Shown here: piece by piece, positions 55,491 to 64,000 of the stretch | Layout: every line of letters starts with the position of its first letter | Position numbering within the stretch: the first letter of the stretch is position 1 | NCBI GenBank assembly: GCA_002778195.1 | Contig: PCDI01000016.1 | Location: forward strand, 592,332-656,331 | Direction: 5' to 3' | Origin: Raffaelea ambrosiae | Lineage: Eukaryota; Ascomycota; Sordariomycetes; Ophiostomatales; Ophiostomataceae | DNA length: 64,000 nucleotides | The notes under the pieces: model-generated | What the model was told of the DNA's origin: nothing | Seen by the model: the letters and a program-made list of their open reading frames with translations, nothing else | Databases searched by the model: none | Position numbers and translations under genes: made by a program

Positions 55491-57768
55491 TCACTCATCC
55501 GCGGTAGTCGTGGGCGTCTTCGGCTTGTTCGGCTTCATCCAAGCAAACGCAGACGCGCCTCCCACTGGGTTGGACGACCGCGGTACAGATGACGTGCTGC
55601 TGCGCAGCTCCAGAGCAGCCAGACCTTGTTGCTGGCCCTTGTTCTCCTTGCCACCCAGCCCGGTATGGTTGTTCGTGGCCGTGTTGTTGCTGCTGATGCT
55701 GCGCTTGGACTCCCATCGGATCACATTCGATGCCGTGCTGCCGCTACCGCTGCCGCCACCGCTGCCGGTGTTGCCGCCGGTGTTGCCGCTCTCGTTGCCC
55801 GGCATAGTCGCGTTCAAGGGTCCTTGGCTCTTGCGCCGCTGGTCCCCGCTCGGCCGTGATGGTGGCGCAGGCTCGTACGACGATCCTGTGCGCGACGACG
55901 ACGACCCGCCGCCGCCCGTCTTGGACTTGAGCACCTTCATGGTCCGAGCAGGCTTGTACCCGCTCAGCGAACCGTTTTCACGGTGGCTGCCGTCGCTGCC
56001 CGTCGTAGAGCCGCCTTGCCGCCAGGAGCCCCAGATAGCACTCGCGTCCCGCCGCCCACTGTTGTTCTCAAAGGTCTCCTTGCCCGAGTACTCCGAGCTT
56101 GTCGAATTTCGTGCTTGGCGTGGTTCGCCTTCGCCCCCGCTCTCCGACTGGGTCGTTGCCGTTCCAGGCCATCTCGACGCAGGCATGGGATGGGACGTTG
56201 TAGGTGACACAGCTCCAGGTGTGGTCAAGCTGCCGTTGACGGGCTGCCGCCCAGAGCGCGGGCCGTGCAGCAGTTCCTGTTCGCGCTCTTCAGGTTGCTG
56301 CTGCTGCTGCTGCTGCTGCCGCTGCCGCTGCTGCTGCCGCAGGTCGTCTTGATCGCGGCCTCGGTCGCGGGCGTCGAGCCCCAGCCGAGCTTCGACGTCC
56401 CGCAGCTCCTGCGGCTCCTGGGTCAGGAGCACTTGCTGCCGCCCCTCGTCGTCGTCTCCCACCATGTCGATGCCATCCTGGGACTTGAGCTCGCCGGAAA
56501 TGAACTCGGCTGCCGTCGCATTGAGCTTCGGCCTCTCTGGCGGGGCGCTCATTGTGCACAGATTCTTGAACATGGAGTCATCTTCCGGTCGCACAAAAGG
56601 CACAGTCAGCTTCTCCCGCTCGCTGCTGTACAAAGACAACAGGTTCCGCGAAAAGAGAATGTCGGCACTGTGCATGCGGAGAGTGTCGCTGCCAATGAAG
56701 ATGCGGATGCTCTTGTCGTCGCCGACCTGCAGCATGTCATCGGTCTGCTCCACCCTGACAACCTCAAACGTGACGGCCAGGTAAGGAATCTGCGGAACAG
56801 GGTCGGCTGACTTGGTGCTCGGGATGGCCTCGGCGAGATACGTCTGCAGGTGAATCTTGTACGTGTTGTCTACAGCCCGGTAGACAAGGTCGGTCAGCCC
56901 TAGTTCCTTGACGAGCGAGAAGTCGACGGTCGATTTCTGCGCGCCAGAGCACACCGCGGCATAGAGCAAGGTGTTGTTGGCAAAATCCTTGGTCAGCCAG
57001 CAGCGAACGAGAGCGGGCACGGACCCAAGCACAAAGAACACCGGGGGAGGCTCGGGCATATCGATTGGCGAGTCCGAAGAGTCGTGGCCACCCGTCATGA
57101 AATTCGTCTCGAGCGCCAGGCTGCTACCACGGCCCGAAGCCATCGAATGGACAGAGTGGCCGGCTGAGCTGTGCCTGCCGTCGGACTTGTGGGACAGCGA
57201 CCGCTCCATCATAAGGCTGCTTCCGGGCCGAAAGGGGCCGATCTCGCTCAGGTGACGCGTGCTCTGGGCCAGATTGGCGCTCTCGTCGAAGCGGACGCTG
57301 TTCGCGCGCGAGGCGGCCGCAGCACGTCGGATGGGCTCGTCGTCAGGCTCGAGTTGCAGCGAGCCAAGGGTCTGGCTCTGCACGTCCAGGTCAAAAGCCT
57401 CGGTCGAGGGCACACGGATGGGGCCTGCACGAGAAAGTGGTCAGTATTCTGTCAAGTGCCGTTCCGGCCCCTGCTCTGTTTCCCTGCTCCGTCTTTGTAG
57501 GAAGGCTGATAGCAAAACTGATATCAAGAATCCAGGCATCTACCAGCCTGGGAAGCAAATGTGGCCACTCACCATGTTGGGGCGTGCCAACCAGAGCGCT
57601 CGGGAAGGGCGAGTTGGACCAGGCGGATCGCATGGCGGTATCGTCTTGCTGGCGCTTCTCCAGACGCAGTAACCTTTCGGTTTGGCTGGTCTGGATAGCC
57701 TGCAGCTGCCTCACGTCCATCTGGACATTGTGCAACTCTTCACGGCTGACGAAGAAGCGATTATCCAT
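55491..57768 (-). CDS. Conserved fungal protein with a degenerate retropepsin-like segment
   Basis: Two exons, 57573-57768 and 55491-57424 (intron 148 nt), giving 709 residues. It starts MDNRFFVSREELHNVQMDVR, a short coiled coil conserved in filamentous fungi. Residues of about 195-345 resemble a retropepsin-type beta barrel: a segment YAAVCSGAQKSTVDFSLVKE and a later IRIFIGSDTLRMHSADILFS, patterned like the DTGA and GxDxL parts of Ddi1-type proteases. The catalytic Asp position reads Cys (CSGA), so proteolysis is unlikely. The C-terminal half is disordered with a poly-Gln patch near residue 440 and Gly/Ser-rich runs. Relatives are sometimes labelled as a ubiquitin hydrolase, but I see no USP Cys or His box. 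Function unknown. Confidence 0.82.
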
Positions 57769-59975
57769 GGAAGTAGGCAGCAACGAGCGTCACACAGGAC
57801 GAAGGGAAAGAAAAAAATAAGATCGATTAGGGGGGGATAGGGGACAGGGGGTAGGGAGTAACTATTGGGGGGAAAGCCGTGGCCTCTAGCAAGATATTGA
57901 GATTCGAGATCGAGAAACGTGCCAGCTAGTGGCCGAGTTTGCGTCGGTTCTGATGAGAATCGTTCAGACGTGCGAGTCGTAGAGTGGATGGGCTACAGCA
58001 GTCACGTTTCCGTTTCCGTTTCTGGTTCCGTTGTTGTATGTTTGTCTGGATTCTTAATGATGTTCGGTTCCTATGCTTGTTTCCTCTTTTGCTGGCTTTC
58101 CCCTCTAGTTCTTCAAAGTTCGTGATCGCCGAGACTGTTCAGATCGCAATGTCCACTATCCCCCACACCGCACGCCTAGACGTCGAGGCCTTTTCTGCGC
58201 CAACGCACCACAGGTCCCTCTGGGAGCACCCGCCTGAGGAGCACCAAACGTGGGGACCCCGTGCCTCGACTGGCGCACAACACACAACCGTACACACGCG
58301 TAGATGGATGTGTTCTCTCTCGTTTCCCGTGGTGTTTCTTGGCGGTTCGCAAGGGTGGCGAGCGTCTTCGTGGGGATGGTACAGTCGCTGGAATCGGCGG
58401 GCGGGGATGCAGTCGTCGAGGAGAAGCGGAGAGTCGTTCGCAGAGAATCAACAGGTTCTGTGTCCGAGACTTTAGGAGTGTCCGGCCTTAGAGCTCTGCT
58501 TCTTCGAGTTGGGAAGGTTCAGGGCGTCCGTCTAGGGCGTGGCACTCGCTGGTCGACACCGCAGCTTTCTGTGTCCAACAGAAAGTCCCCGTGGTTGGTA
58601 GAATGTGGCGTACGGCAGGTCCGACCGAGATGGACTGGCTGGGAGGGGTTTAAACGGGGCGAGCACGGTCAACGGAGGGCACCAGAGAGAGGGCAGTCGT
58701 CTAGAGCGCTTTGTAGATTCGCTGACAAGGAGGCAGCAGATTCTGCAGTCAGACCGGGCAAGTTCGGCTCGACGTTGGAAGTTCAAAGTAAGTGGAGAGG
58801 TCGAGAAAGGGGAAGTTCGATGTGGGGGGCGTGGCTACTGGGGAGGAGAGAGCAGCGATGGACAGCCGATCGTGGGACGAAGGACGGTTTCGTTGGTTGG
58901 TGATATCAGGATGGTAGGTGTGCCTGACACGCAAGGTTGTGTCTTTTGACAGAGTTGAGGATACGTTGTCCGTTCGGTGAAGTTCGATGAGAAATACGAG
59001 CTGAGACGGGAGAATATCGAGCTGTCTGGAGATGAGAGGAGAGAGTTTTGTGTAGCACAATATGAAATGTGAGGGCGTCGAGGGGAGAGAGACAGATCGG
59101 CAGGACAGACAGGGCGGTCGAGGGCCAGGAGAGGCACAGACGTGACGGGCCAAGTAGCAGGTTGGTAGCAGGGGAGTGATAGGAGGGAGACAAAAGGCTG
59201 ACGACGGAAAATGCGGCAGATATGGCCAGGCTGCAGATGTGCTTTCTTTGTTTGCAGAGAGGAGGAGGAATGGTATTTGGAGGGAATGGCCGTCGGAGCA
59301 GCCAGGAGCATCGGATAGAGACGAGCAAAAAAAAGGGGGAGGGAGCGAGAGGGCCGCGTCAAAGGGTAGTTGTTGCTGGAATGATCGAAAAGTTCCAGCG
59401 AATTTCTCGATGACACTATTCCACTTTTTTTTTGGACGTACTTGGTGTTACGGAGCAAATCCTCTCCTCCTGCGACAGTGCAATTAGAACCGGTTTGGGG
59501 GGCGCGCACGCGCGGTTGCCCTGGAGCTGGAAAAGCCGCCGCTGTTATTCGCGCGCACATGGGGAGGCGCGACCCAAGGGAGGCCAATACGGCGTGTTGA
59601 GACAGGGAAGGTGCGCATAGGTACAGGTGTCGGTGGGTTACTTCTGCGGGCGGCCGCTACCGTAGCATCGGCCTAGCGAGTCTGGGCCGTTGCTCGTACC
59701 TTGTGCACGCAGGTACTTGCGGTGTGCCTGCCATATTGGTGAACAAGCCAGTGGTGCTTGCCGTATTTGACCGTACAAGCTGTGTCTGTGCATGTCTTTC
59801 CCCCCTATGTATCTTTGCCGGGGGGCGGTGGCCTGCCCGGTTCTTCTTATTTTCCTTGATATTGCGGTGGCGTTTCCCATAAATTGCTTTTCTATCCCAC
59901 TATAAAGTCTATTTGTACCAGATATCTCTCCATCTCTCTCTACCTGCTCGCCCCCCCCCTGCTGACGCCCCCTCG
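57769..59975. other. Upstream region of the retropepsin-like gene / downstream of IAH1
   Basis: 2.2 kb between two minus-strand genes. Open frames on both strands (58.3-59.6 kb) are Arg/Gly- or Ser/Pro-rich with no recognised domain. Most of this is likely 5' UTR and promoter. Confidence 0.5.
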
Positions 59976-60767
59976 TTACTTCTTCAGCCATGGCGCCTGT
60001 CGCCACTCCGGATACACCTTGGGCTCGGCCTCGACATCAATGTGCGGCTTGATGGCCTCGAAGAGCACCCGGTAGCCCTCGCCGCTGAGGTGCAGCCCGT
60101 CCGACAGCAGGTTTCTCAGGTACCCGCTCTTGCCTGTGGCCACGTCGCCCAGCATGCCGCCGGTCTTCGGGTCGAAACCGGGCGTCCGCAGCACGGCCAG
60201 GTCGTACAGCTCCTTCCACAGGTCGATGAGCACGGTGCCCGGCACGTCCTTGGCCACGCGGCGCGCCGCCTCGGCATACTGGGCGGTGATCTTGGCCTCC
60301 CGGTCGAGGAACTGCTCGGTGCCCGGATACTCGATGCGGGCCAGCTCGACGCGGCGGATGCTGTCCATGGGCGGCGGCGTGACGAGGAGGGTCTTGCGGG
60401 CCTTGTGCTCCAGAATGTGTGGGTGTGTCAGGATGCTCTTGAGGTTGGCCTCGTACTCGGCGAGGTCGACGTGCTGGTTGTCTTTGGCCACTTTCACGGC
60501 GGCATCGTTGGCGCCGAGCAGGACAATCAGGTACGCCACCTTGGGCGCGACGTACGACGACGAATAGGCGGCCTTGGGGAAGAGGCTGGGCAGCGCCTGG
60601 AGCGCCTGGGAGGTGTTGTAGCCGGACATGCCGCGGTTGATGACGTCGAAGCGGCGCATGCACAGCTGCTGCAGCGCGGCCTGGAAGGAGAAGCCATCCT
60701 GGGTGTTGGCGGCCATCTCGAAGATCGAGTCGCCAAAGAGGACGACCTGGGGGTATGGGGCGGCCAT
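59976..60767 (-). CDS. IAH1: SGNH/GDSL esterase, isoamyl-acetate-hydrolysing type
   Basis: Single exon of 263 residues from an ATG at 60765-60767. SGNH blocks are present: GDSIFE with nucleophile Ser14, a Gly in GMSGYNT, GANDA, and the C-terminal DGLHLSGEGY with the catalytic Asp and His. Yeast Iah1 hydrolyses acetate esters such as isoamyl acetate and so lowers fruity aroma esters; family members act on short-chain esters. The length agrees with the family (about 240-260). There is no signal peptide, so it is cytosolic. Divergent from DFG10. Confidence 0.93.
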   Translation of the reverse strand: MAAPYPQVVLFGDSIFEMAANTQDGFSFQAALQQLCMRRFDVINRGMSGYNTSQALQALPSLFPKAAYSSSYVAPKVAYLIVLLGANDAAVKVAKDNQHVDLAEYEANLKSILTHPHILEHKARKTLLVTPPPMDSIRRVELARIEYPGTEQFLDREAKITAQYAEAARRVAKDVPGTVLIDLWKELYDLAVLRTPGFDPKTGGMLGDVATGKSGYLRNLLSDGLHLSGEGYRVLFEAIKPHIDVEAEPKVYPEWRQAPWLKK

Positions 60768-61480
60768 TGTGGGAAGAACACGAAGACAAAGGAAAGAGCG
60801 GTTCGTGCTTATTCAAAATTTCTTTATATTAAAAATAATGAAGGAACAGAGTTGTGTGCTGTTGGGTTGGGCTGAGGCTAGGCATATAACGTGAGAGAAA
60901 GCCGAGCTAAGCCCCGCTAACTCTTCTATAAGTCGGTTGTGACGATGAGAGCGCGGGGCATCGGCCCCCGGCTTGCCACTTTCAGACTTGGCAGGCAGAC
61001 CAGCAGCTTGAGGAAGTGCCGGCCCAACGGCGAGCCTGCACAACGTTGCAACCTTGTCCTGTGAGGTGGAAACTACCGCGTACGGCGATTTCCTGTGATT
61101 GGATGCAGCTGCTCATGGTTGTGCAGACAGCATACTCTTCTGTAGGAACGAGTTTGTCTCTTGGGGAAGCGGGTGAAGAGAAGAAGTTACCACGCTTTGT
61201 GCCATTGTCGATGCAGAACGTCAAGATGGCAGATAAGAGAACGACGTTCGGTCTCTTTTATCTGACCAGCTTCGTCCGAGCTGCACAGTCTAAACCGGCG
61301 AGGTGGAACAGGTCGGCTTTCCGTGTCTGTCCCACCTTTTAAAAAAAAAAGCTTGGACTCTCTTCACGTGTGTCCAACCTACGCAAAATAGACCCCAAAA
61401 TTGCTATCTTGCCTTCCTTTGTGTGCCATTCTTTCCTTTGTCACCCAACCTCCCCAACACTCCCCAATTCAACAGCCGCC
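60768..61480. promoter_or_regulatory. Divergent promoter region, IAH1 / DFG10
   Basis: 713 bp between two outward start codons. A perfect CACGTG E-box lies at 61365-61370, about 110 bp upstream of the DFG10 ATG, next to an A-tract at 61341-61350. Binding by a bHLH factor is inference. Confidence 0.45.
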
Positions 61481-62665
61481 ATGGACCAGCCCCTCCCCGA
61501 GCACTGGGGCGATGTTCCAGAAAGGACCGCGCCTCTTTTGTCTTTCCTGTCCCTCGTGTCGCCGGCGCAGTACTGCCAGGCCGTCTTCATCACCCTTGCC
61601 GTGACCGCCTGGGCGGTCAATGCGTTGCCCGCGCGGAGCAGGCGCCTCTTTACGGATTACGGCCCTCGTGAAGTACGACCAGCGGGGGCTACGGCTGACC
61701 AGAAGACAGACACGAATGTGACCATGACTCAGCCCGCCACCACCAACGCCCTGGACCGCTTCATGGAAGCCATTGCAGCCCGCACCAAGGTCCCGCACGG
61801 CTGGTTCACCAGCTTCTACGCCGCCTACATCGTGTTTGCCCTGGCCTGGGTGACGCAGTGGTGGCTGTGGCGGCAAGGCGACAGTGTCGGGGGCAGTGTC
61901 TTTGGGTGGCTCGTTGCACAGCAGCAGAAGCACCAGGCCGGCGCGGCGTCCTGCACCTTTGCGCAGGTCTGTCTAGTGTTCGGCCTGGAGGTCCTGCAGT
62001 CCTCGCGCCGTCTCTACGAGCACCTGGCGGTCTTCAAACAGTCGTCGTCGTCCAAGATGAACGTGTCGCATTGGCTGCTGGGCTTGGCCTTTTACGCGAC
62101 CATAAGCGTGACCGTGTGGATCGAGGGAGCTCGTATGTGTTTCCCCTTCCTCCCATGCTTTTTTTTTTTTTTTCGGTTCTTTCATCTCTTACATCGGCCT
62201 CCACTGGCTCGCCGCCCGGTACCTCTACAGCTCTACAAATCCGCTAACTGAACCTCAGAAGCCATCGTGGCCAACAAAGAGGACAAGCTGTGGCCTCCCG
62301 TGCCATACTCCAACACCCATGTCCTCAAGTCCTGTTTGGGCACATTCCTCTTTGCCTATGCGTGGATCAACCAATACGAGTGCCACGTCTACCTGGCCAG
62401 CCTCAAAAAGTACTCTCTGCCCCAGGCCGACCTGTTCCGCTACCTGGTGTGCCCGCACTACACCTGCGAATGCCTCCTCTATCTGTCCCTCTCCATCATC
62501 GCTGCACCACCGGGCCATTTGTTCAACCGGACACTGCTGGCCTCGGTCGCCTTCGTGGTGTCTTGTCTAGGCGTGTCTGCTGATCGGACCAAGAACTGGT
62601 ACATCCTCAAGTTCGGAGAGGAGCGCGTGGCCAAAAAGTGGAAGATGATTCCGTTTGTGTTCTAG
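61481..62665 (+). CDS. DFG10: Polyprenol/polyprenal reductase (SRD5A3/Dfg10-like)
   Basis: Two exons, 61481-62132 and 62259-62665 (intron 126 nt, branch CTAAC), giving 352 residues. A multi-pass membrane protein with hydrophobic helices near residues 20-50, 115-140 and 200-215 and two or more in exon 2. It has the steroid-5-alpha-reductase-family C-terminus: LVCPHYTCECLLYLSLSI, then a charged end RTKNWYILKFGEERVAKKWK with an aromatic tail. SRD5A3/Dfg10 saturates the alpha-isoprene unit in dolichol synthesis, feeding N-glycosylation at the ER. Residues 70-95 are a polar loop. Convergent with ALKBH6; the stops are 86 bp apart. Confidence 0.92.
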
Positions 62666-62751
62666 CACGGGTATCGAGAGTTTGGGATTCAAAGAGGCAT
62701 ATGCCTCAAGAGGAGAAAATTCCAGAAGAGAGATAAAAGATGCATCTTCAC

Positions 62752-63662
62752 TTATGAACGCTTAGGCAGCAAGCCGAACTTGCTTCCAAGTTTGGACACC
62801 TTGAGCACGTCGCGGTACGTCAGACTGACTCGTGTTTGTCGCTGGTTCTGGCCCGACGCAAACGCTTCTCTGCACCGAAGCAGATCCCAGTTGGCGACTG
62901 TCTCCGCGGACAAATCGGCGTCCTCTTCGATGTCGGCGATGCCGTGGAGATACTCGGTGTACAGATCGTCGGTTGTGATGAGCAGGCTGCGCGGTTCTTG
63001 CAGGATTCTTGTTACGGGCTCGGGGTGGAGGGCGCCGTCGTCCTTGCTCTTGTATATGTTTAGACAGAGGCTGGCCCCCAGACTTACGGTACAGACTACG
63101 GGATGGTACGCCGACCCGTCCTTGTGCGGCATGATGCCCACGCCCGGTGGATATTCATTGATGAGGACATGATTTGGGCGCTTGTGTGGACTGGCTGTGA
63201 ATATGTTTCTGGGAGGACCGTAGTTGTCGTTGTCGTTGTCGTCGGCAACGGCCGTGTCTGAGATCGGCACCGAGAGGAGTCGCGTGATCACCGGGTCGAC
63301 AAGCCACGGCGGCAACGGAGCGTCAAGCAGTTTGTCTTTCAAGAGATCGGACGGCCAGGTCTGCAGCCGGCGGTGAGAGAGGTGCTTCCATCTGGGCTTG
63401 GGTGCCGCTTCGATCTGGGAGGGAAAATGGCGTGAGCATCCGCGGGGAGGGGGGGGGGCGGGAGGTGAGGGGTGATCTGCCTTCCCGGACATTCCTTCAG
63501 ACAGGTCGATCTTGTTCTTCCCTATCTTACCTTTTGCAAGATGGCCTGCTCCTCATCCTCTGTGATGAAATCTGCAATGTAGTATGCCGACGCGGGGAGA
63601 CTCTGGATGCGGACGGCGGCCAGGCTCGGCGGAAGGGTGAGTCCTGCTGGCTGAGCGGCCAT
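62752..63662 (-). CDS. ALKBH6: AlkB homologue 6-like Fe(II)/2-oxoglutarate dioxygenase
   Basis: Two exons, 63531-63662 and 62752-63414 (intron 116 nt), giving 264 residues. The AlkB double-stranded beta-helix is visible. PNHVLINEYPPGVGIMPHKD holds the HxD iron ligands; VVCTVSLGASLCLNIY, RSLLITTDDLYTEYLHGI (the likely distal His) and TRVSLTYRDV (Arg for 2-oxoglutarate) follow. The arrangement matches ALKBH6, for which tRNA- or nucleic-acid-linked roles have been proposed but no substrate is settled. A short insert (ADDNDNDNYG) interrupts the middle. Confidence 0.92.
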
Positions 63663-64000
63663 GATGAATGGGGATGGATAAATGTTGGACAGAAATGGGC
63701 GGACAGGAGAGATAGAAGAAAGGTTGTCGTCTTCGGAAGGGATGATTCGACACCGCCCAGTTGGATTTGCTGGAGAACAAAAGAGTGGATATCGAGTAAC
63801 TAGTCGCCGCCGATGGATGCGCACTCAAACTGGCAAGGGCTCTTTCTGGTGCTTTGGCATTGGCGCTCGTGTTGGTTGGTGTGGATGTCTTGGATTGTGC
63901 AGGGTCTGCGCAGTGTCGTGTGCGGTGGTGCTTGGTCGTCTGTTTTTGGTGGTCTTGGTGCGTTTGGGGCTGCGACGGCGGCAGACCACGCCAGGTGGAC
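63663..64000. other. Upstream region of ALKBH6 at the right edge
   Basis: 338 bp with no supported gene; presumably promoter and 5' UTR. GT-rich to the right. Confidence 0.4.

Overview
This 64 kb window is nuclear DNA from a filamentous ascomycete (Pezizomycotina, most likely a Sordariomycete). Genes have GT-AG introns of about 60-260 nt with CTAAC or CTGAC branch sites. The proteins have clear fungal relatives: RVB2, LIN1, UFD1, GIN4/HSL1-type kinase, REG1, SAR1, ATP16, IAH1, DFG10, ALKBH6 and a DUF2457 protein. An Ophiostomatales-like (Sporothrix-like) source would fit, but I cannot prove it from the sequence.

Layout. The left edge holds the first exon of an Arg/Asp-rich gene on the minus strand. 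RVB2 (+), LIN1 (-), UFD1 (+) and the septin-associated kinase (+) fill 1.3-12.3 kb. A 13.5 kb stretch full of microsatellites and homopolymers, with no supportable gene, leads to REG1 (+, 25.8-28.1 kb). After another 5.6 kb without a clear gene come two tandem minus-strand genes of one unrecognised family (33.7-37.3 kb). SAR1 (-) and a FAR-17a/AIG1-like membrane protein gene (+) that changes frame at a poly-G tract follow. A DUF2457 gene (-) ends at 44.1 kb, before 7.5 kb of gene-free DNA. The right end is compact: ATP16 (+), a probably mitochondrial isochorismatase-fold hydrolase (+), a conserved protein with a degenerate retropepsin-like segment (-), IAH1 (-), DFG10 (+) and ALKBH6 (-).

The genes are mostly housekeeping and do not form a pathway cluster. 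They cover chromatin remodelling, splicing, Cdc48-dependent degradation, morphogenesis, glucose repression, COPII traffic, ATP synthesis and dolichol synthesis. The most novel part is the tandem pair at 33.7-37.3 kb. Its members share two conserved blocks and a coiled coil but carry unrelated low-complexity inserts. In one copy an in-frame TAG is followed by 72 more sense codons that still resemble its paralogue. I found no tRNA, rRNA, transposon or CRISPR array that I can support.
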